Below the pieces are notes generated by a model. That model saw nothing but the letters and a program-made list of their open reading frames with translations, was not told the origin of the DNA and did no database searches. Both the position numbers and the translations under genes were made by a program. From Terriglobia bacterium (lineage in GTDB: Bacteria; Acidobacteriota; Terriglobia; Terriglobales; Acidobacteriaceae), in contig JAIQFO010000010.1 in NCBI GenBank assembly GCA_020073215.1, positions 1 through 64,000 on the forward strand: 64,000 bases of DNA. The letters are read 5' to 3'. Shown piece by piece: positions 15,540 to 26,100 of the stretch. How positions within the stretch are numbered: the first letter of the stretch is position 1; every line of letters begins with the position of its first letter.

Positions 15540-15842
15540 ATGGATCCCGTTTACATGCTCGCATGTGGAATCGTCTGGCAGAAGACCGCCGATCCGGACG
15601 CAGGTTGGGAATTGGTCGACGGCCTGGAGTCTTCTGACCCCTGCCTACGTTTGCTCGCATGGAATCTCCTGGTTGAAAACGGCGAGCAGTCCATGGACTT
15701 TCTGGAGAGTGCCGTCGCAACGGGACAAGTAAGTCCGCAGGTGGCGGGCCCGTTGATGGCTGAGATTCTGCGAAGCGGAGAAGCCGGACCAATAGGTGGA
15801 AAGACAGTTCAACAGCATTTGGGCGACGTGTGGGTCTGTTGA
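15540..15842 (+). CDS. Hypothetical small helical protein
   Basis: A 100-residue protein beginning MDPVYMLACGIVWQKTADPD, helical with a HEAT-repeat-like feel (ELVDGLESSDPCLRLLAWNLLVENGEQSMDFLESAVATG). The ATG at 15540 has TTGGAGG upstream; a longer open frame reaches 15465 but overlaps the receiver gene. No family recognised. It lies between the pseudo-receiver and a single-pass membrane protein gene, close enough to share their transcript. Confidence 0.6.
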   Translation: MDPVYMLACGIVWQKTADPDAGWELVDGLESSDPCLRLLAWNLLVENGEQSMDFLESAVATGQVSPQVAGPLMAEILRSGEAGPIGGKTVQQHLGDVWVC

Positions 15843-15887
15843 CGGTGACGTCCAGCAGACTGACAACGAGTAGCTGAAGGAGCCCTT

Positions 15888-16085
15888 ATGGATGCGGCAA
15901 TGATCATGGTATTGGTTCTGTGCGCGGGGGTTGCCGCTCTTCTTGTGTGGTTTGAAATCAACTCTCGCAGAAACGAAGCCAGGAAGAAGCAAACGGCGAC
16001 GCCCTCTCAATCCACGTTTGAGCCCTTGCCGAAGGAAGCCCAGACCAAGGTGGAATCCGAGATTGAGAAGACCAAGGCTGCATAG
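15888..16085 (+). CDS. Small single-pass membrane protein
   Basis: A 65-residue protein with one N-terminal transmembrane helix (MIMVLVLCAGVAALLVWFEI) and a charged cytoplasmic tail rich in Lys/Glu (NEARKKQ ... KEAQTKVESEIEKTKAA). GAAGGAG stands in front of the ATG. Too short for family assignment; spacing suggests co-transcription with its neighbours. Confidence 0.6.
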   Translation: MDAAMIMVLVLCAGVAALLVWFEINSRRNEARKKQTATPSQSTFEPLPKEAQTKVESEIEKTKAA

Positions 16086-16121
16086 GTGTGACTAAGAACG
16101 GGGATCGGGAAGGAGTTCATC

Positions 16122-16604
16122 ATGAAAAGCCGCTCTATTGTCGTTACTGATGATGATATGGACAGGCTCAGCCGTTTGGTTCAGGCTCTGAAGCACTCTC
16201 TTTTTCGAGATCAACTGCAACTCGAATCACTGGAGCAAACCTTGGCAAGCGCAGAGGTGGCGCCTGGGGAGCGCGTTGCGAGAGACGTGATCAGGATGAC
16301 CTCCACTATCCGTGTTCTGGATCTCGACACGCGAAAGAAAGAGCTGTACACGCTGGTTTTTCCGGACAACGCAGACATCTCCACAAGTCAAATTTCTGTT
16401 CTCGCGCCGGTAGGAATTGCGCTCCTCGGCCGCAGACAGGGAGATGTCATCGAGACGAAAGTGCCTGGAGGCGCCAGGAGGTTGAGAGTGGAGTGGGTAT
16501 CGCAAAGACCGCGAACCGCAAGAAGGAGAATTTGGCCCGATCGAACAAATCGACGAGAGCTTCATTCCGGTCGAACGATTCGAAGGACAATTCTCGCCGC
16601 CTAA
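16122..16604 (+). CDS. Rnk-like/GreA-GreB C-terminal-domain protein with apparent frameshift
   Basis: Residues 1-125 match Rnk, the regulator of nucleoside diphosphate kinase: a coiled-coil-like start, VARDVIRMTSTIRVLDLDTRKKELYTLVFPDNADISTSQISVLAPVGIALLGRRQGDVIETKVPGGARRLRVEW. From about 16497 the frame turns into an Arg-rich tail (SQRPRTARRRIWPDRTNRR). The +1 frame instead reads YRKDREPQEGEFGPIEQIDE and continues acidic to a TAA at 16618-16620, a far more natural ending. One extra G in the GGG at 16495-16497 would explain this. It lies directly upstream of the P-type ATPase. Confidence 0.7.
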   Translation: MKSRSIVVTDDDMDRLSRLVQALKHSLFRDQLQLESLEQTLASAEVAPGERVARDVIRMTSTIRVLDLDTRKKELYTLVFPDNADISTSQISVLAPVGIALLGRRQGDVIETKVPGGARRLRVEWVSQRPRTARRRIWPDRTNRRELHSGRTIRRTILAA

Positions 16605-16630
16605 TCCGACCGCGGTTTAATGTCTCAGCT

Positions 16631-19267
16631 ATGGATACTGGTTCTGTGCACCTACCAACGGCACCCGGGGCCCGTCTCGACCCCGGTAGCCCTTCTGCGC
16701 TCGAATTTGAAAATGAGTCCCAATTAGCCGGACTGTCTTCAGAGGAAGCAAGAGAGCGCCTGGAAATCGATGGGCCGAATGAACTGCCTTCGTCCAGGCC
16801 CCGAAACGTCGCTGCCATCGCATGGGACGTAGTGAAAGAGCCAATTTTTCTGCTTCTCGTTGCCTGTGGAACCATTTATCTAATTCTCGGCGATGTGCAG
16901 GAAGCGTTGATGCTGCTGGGTTTTGTGTTCGTGGTAACCGGCATTAGTTTCTACCAGGAACACAAGACCGAGCGCACGCTGGAAGCTCTGCGCGATCTCT
17001 CAAGCCCCCGTGCTTTGGTGATCCGCGACGGCAAGCCCACGCGCATCCCGGGTCGCGAAGTGGTCAAAGGCGATGTGGTTGTGCTTTCGGAAGGGGACCG
17101 AGTTCCCGCTGATTCCCGCGTGATCTCCAGCGTCAACTTGTCTTGTGACGAATCGTTGCTGACAGGAGAATCGGTGCCAGTTCGGAAATCTGCGAGTGCA
17201 GCACCGGCCGACGCCGTTCGCCCCGGGGGAGACGACTTGCCGTTTGTTTATTCCGGCAGCCTGGTGGTGCAAGGCCGCGGAATTGGAGTTGTAGAGGCGG
17301 TCGGGCTGCTTACCGAGATCGGTAAGATTGGCAAAGCGCTGCAGTCCGTACACCTCGAGAAAACACGCCTGCAGCGCGAAACCGCTCGTTGGGTCCGCAT
17401 CCTTGCGATCGCGGGCGGGTTGCTCTGTCTGCTCGTCGTTGTGCTCCACGGCCTTACGCGCGGCAGTTGGCTTAACGGAGTCTTGTCAGGCCTCACCCTG
17501 GCGATGGCCATTCTTCCGAACGAATTGCCGGTGGTGTTGACCATATTCATGGCTCTGGGCGCTTGGCGTATGTCCAAGCGGCATGTCCTTACTCGTCGCG
17601 TGCCAGTGGTCGAGACGCTAGGTTCGGCATCGGTCTTATGCGTGGACAAAACCGGCACTGTGACCATGAATCAGATGTCGGTCCAAAACCTATTTGCGGG
17701 CGGCGAATTTCACATCTGTACGAATTCGAATCTTTCGCTCCCGGAGAAGTTTCACAACCTGATCGAGTTCAGCATCCTGGCGAACCATCGCGATCCTTTT
17801 GATCCGATGGAACGGGCATTGAACGAGTTTGGGAAATCCAGACTGGCAAACACGGAGCACTTGCACGGCGACTGGGGCCTGGTACGCCAATATCCACTCT
17901 CGCCCGAACTGCTCGCGCTATCGCAGGTCTGGAGATCGCCAGTTGGACCGGATTTTGTGATTGCCTCGAAAGGCTCACCGGAAGCCATCGCCGACCTATG
18001 CCACCTCAAGCCTGAGCAGATGGACGTGCTGTTCAACCAGGTCGGCTCATTGGCCAATGAGGGACTGCGGGTGCTCGGCGTGGCCAGGGCCTACTTTCAG
18101 GAATCGCACTTGCCCCAGAAACAACACGACTTCGACTTCGAGTTCCTCGGCTTGGTGGGTTTGGCTGATCCGGTGCGTCCCGGCGTCGCGCAGGCTGTAA
18201 AGGAATGCTACTCGGCGGGCATCCAGGTCGTCATGATTACCGGGGACTACGCGGGAACTGCCACGAACATCGGACGACAGATTGGACTGAGAAATCCTGA
18301 TCAATGCCTCACCGGCCCCGATCTCGACTCGATGGAGGATGTGGAACTGCGGCGGCGGGTTTGTACCACGAACGTCTTTGCGCGAGTTGTTCCTGAACAA
18401 AAATTGCGACTCGTGCGTGCTTTCCGGGCAAACGGCGAGATCGTAGCCATGACAGGGGATGGGGTGAATGATGCCCCGGCACTAAAAGCTGCGGATATTG
18501 GCATCGCCATGGGTGGCCGTGGTACCGACGTAGCCCGCGAAGCCGCAGCCCTGGTATTGCTGGACGATGATTTCTCTTCGATCGTCCACGCCGTCAGGCT
18601 GGGCCGGAGGATTTTTGACAACCTTAAAAAAGCAATTGCCTATACTCTGGCCAGTCATCTTCCTATCATTGGCCTGACGCTGGTTCCGGTGATGATGAGA
18701 TGGCCTCTCATACTTTTGCCGTTTCACGTGGCCTTCCTGCATCTCATCATCGACCCAGCCTGTTCTATAGTGCTTGAGGCAGAGCGTGAAGAATCAACCG
18801 TGATGCAGCATCCTCCGCGGGCTGCCAACGAACCATTGTTCGGACGCCGGACCTTTGCCATCAGCATTCTCCAAGGTCTCAGCGTGTTAGGTGTGGTCTT
18901 GGCGGTCTTTGCCACAGCCCACTACGGCGGAAGAAGGGAACAGGAGGCACGCGCACTGACCTTCACCACGCTCGTGATGGCGAACCTGGCATTGATCTTC
19001 ACGAACCGCTCGTGGGCGAGGACGATTCTGGCCAGATTGCACTCCCCCAATCCCTCACTTTGGTGGGTTATTGGAGGGACTATAGGGTTCTTGGGGTTCG
19101 TCATCTTTGTGCCTTTTTTGCGGGATCTGTTTGGCTTCTCCGTACTACATCCGATCGATCTTGCGGTGTGTGCAGGTGCGGCAGCGTTCAGCGTCCTGTG
19201 GTTTGAAGCATTTAAGCTGTGGGAAGCGCACAGACCCAAACCTCAACTATCGGAGGGGAGAACTTAG
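16631..19267 (+). CDS. Cation-transporting P-type ATPase (P2-like)
   Basis: An 878-residue P-type ATPase: cation-ATPase N-terminal domain (GLSSEEARERLEIDGPNELPSSRP), actuator motif TGES (near 178-181), transmembrane ion-binding motif PNELP (near 296, where SERCA-type pumps have PEGLP), phosphorylation site DKTGTVT (Asp near 339), hinge MTGDGVNDAPALKAADIGIAMG, and a C-terminal transmembrane block. It probably exports or imports a divalent cation (Ca or Mn); the ion cannot be fixed. I start at ATG 16631: a longer open frame to 16493 overlaps the true 3' end of the Rnk-like gene and encodes nonsense. Confidence 0.9.
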   Translation: MDTGSVHLPTAPGARLDPGSPSALEFENESQLAGLSSEEARERLEIDGPNELPSSRPRNVAAIAWDVVKEPIFLLLVACGTIYLILGDVQEALMLLGFVFVVTGISFYQEHKTERTLEALRDLSSPRALVIRDGKPTRIPGREVVKGDVVVLSEGDRVPADSRVISSVNLSCDESLLTGESVPVRKSASAAPADAVRPGGDDLPFVYSGSLVVQGRGIGVVEAVGLLTEIGKIGKALQSVHLEKTRLQRETARWVRILAIAGGLLCLLVVVLHGLTRGSWLNGVLSGLTLAMAILPNELPVVLTIFMALGAWRMSKRHVLTRRVPVVETLGSASVLCVDKTGTVTMNQMSVQNLFAGGEFHICTNSNLSLPEKFHNLIEFSILANHRDPFDPMERALNEFGKSRLANTEHLHGDWGLVRQYPLSPELLALSQVWRSPVGPDFVIASKGSPEAIADLCHLKPEQMDVLFNQVGSLANEGLRVLGVARAYFQESHLPQKQHDFDFEFLGLVGLADPVRPGVAQAVKECYSAGIQVVMITGDYAGTATNIGRQIGLRNPDQCLTGPDLDSMEDVELRRRVCTTNVFARVVPEQKLRLVRAFRANGEIVAMTGDGVNDAPALKAADIGIAMGGRGTDVAREAAALVLLDDDFSSIVHAVRLGRRIFDNLKKAIAYTLASHLPIIGLTLVPVMMRWPLILLPFHVAFLHLIIDPACSIVLEAEREESTVMQHPPRAANEPLFGRRTFAISILQGLSVLGVVLAVFATAHYGGRREQEARALTFTTLVMANLALIFTNRSWARTILARLHSPNPSLWWVIGGTIGFLGFVIFVPFLRDLFGFSVLHPIDLAVCAGAAAFSVLWFEAFKLWEAHRPKPQLSEGRT

Positions 19268-19303
19268 ACCAGGGTGAACCTGGGCATTAAGGACTTGACA
19301 ACG

Positions 19304-19597
19304 ATGCAAACGAAAGCTAAGAAACTCGCCGCCCTGGTGCTCGGATGGAGCTTCGTTGCATTGGGGGTGATTGGTCTCTTCTTGCCCGTGCTGCAAGGAG
19401 TGCTTTTCCTGCTGATTGGTTTGTTCATCCTATCTTCGGAATATGTGTGGGCCCACCGGCTATTGGCAAAGATCCGAAATCGCTTCCCAACTTTGGGACT
19501 GCGATGCGAGAAGGCCTCGCGGAACGCGCGCAGTTGGCTGGCGAAAGTTTTCCGGCGGTTCGGCGGCGGCCAACACCATAACAGGATGGTCCCGTAA
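19304..19597 (+). CDS. PGPGW-like two-helix membrane protein
   Basis: A 97-residue protein with a hydrophobic hairpin (LAALVLGWSFVALGVIGLFLPVLQGVLFLLIGLFILSSEY) resembling the PGPGW transmembrane family, followed by a basic tail (RLLAKIRNRFPTLGLRCEKASRNARSWLAKVFRRFGG). I prefer ATG 19304 (AAGGA upstream) to a GTG at 19274. It follows the P-type ATPase by 36 bp. Function unknown. Confidence 0.6.
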   Translation: MQTKAKKLAALVLGWSFVALGVIGLFLPVLQGVLFLLIGLFILSSEYVWAHRLLAKIRNRFPTLGLRCEKASRNARSWLAKVFRRFGGGQHHNRMVP

Positions 19598-19899
19598 CAA
19601 TCTCGAAAAATCGCGCACATCACCGGGGCGACTGCCAGTGCCGGTTGGATGTCAATCAGTTGCGTTGGGTGGGACCTTTGCGAACTGTCGACCTAAGAAT
19701 TACTACAGACATACTCTCTTGGTGTGTGCTTGGTCGGCAGATATAGCAGAACACGGAAAAGGCGCAACTCAGCGACAGCGAAGTACATGTATCACCAGTC
19801 GATGTGCGCGCGGTCACATTGGTCCTCCATTACAGGGGCGACAATTGGATTAGCCTGCGAAAGAACGAAGAACAAGGAACAAGGAACAAGGAGGCGTCT
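19598..19899. other. Intergenic leader region of the glutamate dehydrogenase gene
   Basis: About 300 bp without a credible gene. It should hold the promoter of the dehydrogenase and the two downstream PEP/pyruvate-domain genes, but I see no confident -35/-10 pair. Its right end carries three perfect 7-bp repeats running into the Shine-Dalgarno. Confidence 0.4.
19870..19890 (+). repeat. Three tandem GAACAAG repeats abutting the Shine-Dalgarno
   Basis: GAACAAG occurs three times head to tail (19870, 19877, 19884) and runs straight into the AAGGAGG ribosome site of the glutamate dehydrogenase gene. Each repeat junction recreates a weaker AAGGA, so several Shine-Dalgarno-like sites are stacked. 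Confidence 0.6.
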
Positions 19900-21264
<1,365 letters not shown>

Positions 21265-21329
21265 CGAGCGTCGCTGGCTCTGATCTCGACGCGCGCGTTA
21301 CGGTCCGCTGGATGATGCGGGGAGGGTCT

Positions 21330-23108
21330 ATGAGCGTCCTGAAGCCTCCGGCTGCGGAGTTGCCCATCTTTGACCGCAAGTTCTGGGACGGTACCTTCCG
21401 CTGCACACAAATCGGCTCTGCATCCCTCGGCGGCAAGGCCAACGGATTGGTGTTCATCAAGGATTTGCTGGCCAAGCGCATCGATGCCAAGTCCTTTCCC
21501 GATGTTGATATCAACGTCCCAACCATGGCGGTCATCGCGACCGACCGTTTTGATCAATTCATCGCGCAGAACCGTCTGGCAGGGCTGCCCTTCGATGAAA
21601 TGCCGGACGATCGCATCGCTCACGCCTTTCAGAAGTGCGACCTCCCGGTTGAACTGGTCGGTGATCTGCGCGCGTTGATTATTCAGGTTAAAACTCCTCT
21701 GGCGATCCGCTCTTCGAGCTTGCTTGAGGACGCGTTGGAGCGTCCGTTTGCTGGCGTCTACGCGACCAAAATGATCCCTAACAACCAGCCCGATCCGGAC
21801 GCACGATTTCGCCGGCTGATGGAGGCCGTAAAGTTTGTGTACGCATCGACCTACTTCCGCGAAGCCCGAGACTATATCCGGACTACCGGGACCAAGCCTG
21901 GCGAAGAGAAGATGGCGGTCATCATTCAAGAAGTAGTTGGGCAGCGTAGAGGAGACCGCTTTTATCCGGACATTTCTGGCGTGGCACGGTCCTACAACTT
22001 CTATGCCTTTGAACCCGCGCGCCCGGAAGACGGCGTTGTAACGTTGGCACTGGGGTTGGGGAAGACGATTGTCGACGGCGGCATCGCCTGGACTTTTTCA
22101 CCCGCCTATCCGGAGAAGCCGCCCCCATTCGCGACAGTGCAGGAGTTGGTGAAGGGCACCCAAACGGAGTTTTGGGCAGTCAACATGGGCAAACCGCCCG
22201 CCTACGATCCGGTCAGTGAGACCGAATACATGGTGCATGGGAATCTGGCCGATGCTGAGGCCGACGAGGCCTTGTCACTGCTTGCCTCCACCTACGATCC
22301 GGAACGCGACCGAATCGTTCCTGGGATTGGATCTCGGGGACCGCGTATCCTGAATTTTGCTCCGATGCTGGTGCGCGACGAGTTTCCCCTGAACGACTTG
22401 GTGAAAGCTCTGCTTAAGGCATCGGAGAAGACCGTTAAGGCCAAGGTCGAGATCGAGTTCGCCGTAACGTTTCAAGGGCGGCGTGGGGAACGACCGCGAG
22501 CGCGGTTGGGGTTCCTGCAGGTTCGCTCCATGGTGGTTTCCGATCAGGTGGTCGACGTCAATCTATCCGATCCGCGCGCCATTGTTGGATCGGATATGGT
22601 GATGGGCAACGGCACTACGGATGACATACAGGATATTGTTTTCGTGCGGCTCGACAAATTTTCTCCATTGCACACGCCTGCCATCGCTCAGCAATTGGAG
22701 TCGGTGAACCGTGAACTGCGGCAACAGCACCGACCCTTCCTGCTGATTGGATTCGGCCGCTGGGGCAGTTCCCATCCATCGCTCGGCATCCCCGTCGACT
22801 GGAGCCAGATCTCTGGGGCGCGGGCGATCGTCGAGGCGACGCTGCCCGAGATGAATGTGGAGTTGAGCCAGGGCTCGCACTTTTTTCACAACTTGTCGAG
22901 CTTTCGGGCAAGTTACTTCATGGTGCAACACGGGAGCCGTCCTGGAATCAATTGGGATTGGCTGAACCGCCAGCCCTTGGTGTACGAAACGGAATTTATC
23001 CGCCATGTGCGTCCGACAGAGAGACTCTCAGTGCGCGTTGACGGGCGGACCGCCAAAGGAGTAATCCTGTCGCAGACCCGGGACAACGCGAGCCGAGCAA
23101 GAAAATGA
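21330..23108 (+). CDS. PEP/pyruvate-binding (PPDK_N-like) domain protein, short paralogue
   Basis: A 592-residue protein with the ATP-grasp N-terminal domain of PEP synthase/pyruvate phosphate dikinase: GSASLGGKANGLVFIKDLL, then LAIRSSSLLEDALERPFAGVYATK and MAVIIQEVVGQRRGDRFYPDISGVA. I see no phosphohistidine swivel domain or PEP-binding barrel. Instead, residues from about 480 carry FLLIGFGRWGSSHPSLGIPVDW and SQGSHFFHNLSSFRASYF, a segment shared with the next gene. The reaction is unknown. GGGGAGGG precedes ATG 21330. Its stop codon overlaps the next start as ATGA, implying coupled translation. Confidence 0.8.
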   Translation: MSVLKPPAAELPIFDRKFWDGTFRCTQIGSASLGGKANGLVFIKDLLAKRIDAKSFPDVDINVPTMAVIATDRFDQFIAQNRLAGLPFDEMPDDRIAHAFQKCDLPVELVGDLRALIIQVKTPLAIRSSSLLEDALERPFAGVYATKMIPNNQPDPDARFRRLMEAVKFVYASTYFREARDYIRTTGTKPGEEKMAVIIQEVVGQRRGDRFYPDISGVARSYNFYAFEPARPEDGVVTLALGLGKTIVDGGIAWTFSPAYPEKPPPFATVQELVKGTQTEFWAVNMGKPPAYDPVSETEYMVHGNLADAEADEALSLLASTYDPERDRIVPGIGSRGPRILNFAPMLVRDEFPLNDLVKALLKASEKTVKAKVEIEFAVTFQGRRGERPRARLGFLQVRSMVVSDQVVDVNLSDPRAIVGSDMVMGNGTTDDIQDIVFVRLDKFSPLHTPAIAQQLESVNRELRQQHRPFLLIGFGRWGSSHPSLGIPVDWSQISGARAIVEATLPEMNVELSQGSHFFHNLSSFRASYFMVQHGSRPGINWDWLNRQPLVYETEFIRHVRPTERLSVRVDGRTAKGVILSQTRDNASRARK

Positions 23109-26100
23109 AACCGGACGATACTCAATTCGGAACCATGCTCCACGCTCTGCAAGAGCGGGCCAAGGAATTGAATTGCCTGTACCGGGTAGGAGAACTTCTC
23201 AGTCGGTCGGATCAATCTCTCGAGCAGATTTTCCGCGGCATCATCGAAGTCCTGCCGCCAGGCTGGCAATACCCGCACGACTGTCAAGCTCGGATCCTCT
23301 TTGAGAACTTGACCATCCAGTCGCCGGATTTCCAGGCAACGCCATGGGTTCAGAAAGCCACCATCGTCGCGCAGGATGAGACGGTGGGGACGGTCGAGGT
23401 TTACTACCGGCGAGAGATGCCGAGATCGGACGAAGGCCCGTTTCTCAAAGAAGAGCGCAGGCTGATTGAGACGATTGCCGAGCGAATCGCAAGCGCGGTC
23501 ACGCAACGACGCCTGAGAACCGCATTCGAGGGCTGGGCAGCCGCGGATGCAGCAGCGACCGCTCAAGGGGAGTGGCGTGTCGTGCTCGAGTTCCTGCGCG
23601 AAACGGACCCTGCCTTGTTGAAGCGAATTTCGCGCAAATTGATCAATCATTTGAGCTGGAGCGGAGTCCAGGAGGCCAAGGAACTCCTGCGTCGCGGTGG
23701 GGCGACCTTGCCTGCCGAACCTGGCCTTTCCGCCGATGAGAATCGGCCTCTTCCTCAGGACGCTCCCGGCCATTCCTCCGACTTGACCACCCAGGCGCTC
23801 CGCATCGCCGGGGAGCATTTGAGCGACACCGAAATCCTCAATTGTGTGACTCGATGGATCAAAGAAGACAAGGCCAGCTTTTTGGTACGAGCGCTGGAAA
23901 ACCAGGACACTTCGCTGGGAGAGATTATGGAGTGTGTCGAGCGCTATCGGCACACCGGTGTCGAGGAGGACGAACTCTCGCTCTACACTCAGAAGGGTCT
24001 CCGGGTATCGTTGATCCGCCGCTTCTTTTCCGAAAGCCTCGACTTCATCAACGTGGCCAAGAACTTCATCGACGTTAAGGATTTCTATGATCTGTTAGGT
24101 AAGGTTATCTTCCCGCCTGGTTGCCACGGCAAGCTGGGCGGTAAGAGCGCGGGCTTGTTTCTGGCCAAGAAGATCATAGACAAGTCCCCGGAAGCGAGCG
24201 CCCTTCTGCACGAAGTCAAGGTGCCTCGAACCTGGTACCTCACCTCCGATTGGATTCAGAACTTCGTCCACCATAACGATCTGGAGGATGTTCTCAACCG
24301 GAAATACATGGAGATCGACCAGGTTCGGCAGGAATACCCGCATCTGGTCGCTCTGTTCAAGAGCTCGTCTGTCCCTTCGGAATTGGCCAAGGGACTCGCA
24401 CTCGCGCTCGAGGATCTCGGTGATGTTCCGCTGATTGTCCGCAGTTCGAGTTTACTGGAGGACCGCCCTGGCTCTGCTTTCTCCGGCAAGTACAAGAGTT
24501 TGTTCTTGGGCAACCGGGGGACTAAGGAAGAGCGACTCGCTGCCTTGATGGACGCGATCGCCGAGGTGTACGCCTCGATCTTCGGCCCGGACCCCACCGA
24601 ATACCGTGCCGAGCGAGGCCTGCTGGATGTCCACGAAGAGATGGGCATCATGATCCAGGAAGTTGTGGGCAAGGCCGTTGGCAAATACTTCCTGCCCGCG
24701 TGCTCTGGGGTCGCGTTCAGCAACAATGAGTTCCGCTGGTCCGCCCGCATCAAACGCGAGGATAGCCTCATACGTCTCGTGCCTGGGCTGGGAACACGTG
24801 CTGTGGATCGCGTCGCCGATGATTATCCCGTGCTGATCGCTCCAGGCCAGCCGAGTTTGCGAGTCAACGTTACCGCTGACGAAGTGCTGCGGTATTCACC
24901 CAAGCGGATTGATCTCATCAATCTGGAAACCAACGCTTTCGAGACCGTCGATGTGGCGGAACTCCTGCGCTATTCCGGCGCCACGTACCCACAAATTCGC
25001 AACCTGGTATCGCTCGTGAGCCGTGATCGGATCGAGCCAATCATCGGACCGCTGCCGGACTTCAGCGCTCAAGATGCGGTCTTCACCTTTGAAGGACTGA
25101 TCCGGAAGACTCCGTTTGTAACTTGTATCCGCGAATTGTTGGAACTGTTGCAATCCAAGCTCGCGACACCGGTAGACATTGAGTTCGCCTACGACGGGGA
25201 GGATTTCTATCTGCTTCAGTGCCGACCCCAGAGCTACGGCGCTGACGCGGTTCCGGTCGCGATCCCGCAGAACCTGCCGTCGGACAAGGTCATCTTTTCA
25301 GCTGCCCATTTTGTTTCGAATGGCAAGGTACCGGACATCACGCACATTGTGTACGTCGATCTCGAGGGCTACAGCCAGCTCTCAGATCAGACGGCCATGC
25401 GCGATGTCGGGCGTGCGGTCGGCAGACTCAATAAGCTGTTGCCGAAACGCCAGTTCATCCTGGTCGGGCCCGGACGCTGGGGTAGCCGCGGAGACATTAA
25501 ACTGGGCGTTCCGGTGACCTACTCCGATATCAACAACACGGCAATGTTAATCGAAGTAGCGCGCCAGCGAGGAAATTACCTGCCCGAACTGTCATTCGGG
25601 ACCCACTTCTTCCAGGACCTCGTAGAGGCCTCGATCCGCTACCTGCCGCTGTACCCCGACGATCCAACGACAGCGTTCAACGAAGTCTTCTTTCGAAGGT
25701 CACGCAATGTCCTTCAGGAATTGCTCCCAGAATTCGCGCACCTTGCGGAGACACTCCGGGTAACTGACGTACCGATGGAAACTGGTGGGCTCATCCTGCG
25801 GGTGCTCATGAACGCCGACTTGGACCAAGCGGTTGGGTTCCTGTCACCCCCGCAGCAGAAGATCGGATCCATCGAATCCGCGGTTGAGTCCATTGATCGG
25901 GGAACGAATGAGCACTGGCGCTGGCGTTTTCGCATGGCACAGAGCATTGCGGCAGATCTCGATCCACGAAAGTTTGGGGTGAAGGCCTTCTACCTTATCG
26001 GCAGCACCAAGAACGCCACCGCGGGGCCCGCCAGTGATATTGACATCCTGCTGCATTTTCAGGGAAGCGACGAACAGATGAAAGAACTGATGCTCTGGCT

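Noticed and set aside
16493-16630. N-terminal extension of the P-type ATPase
   Set aside because: The 46 residues are Lys/Arg/Ser-rich and overlap the natural 3' end of the Rnk-like gene in another frame.
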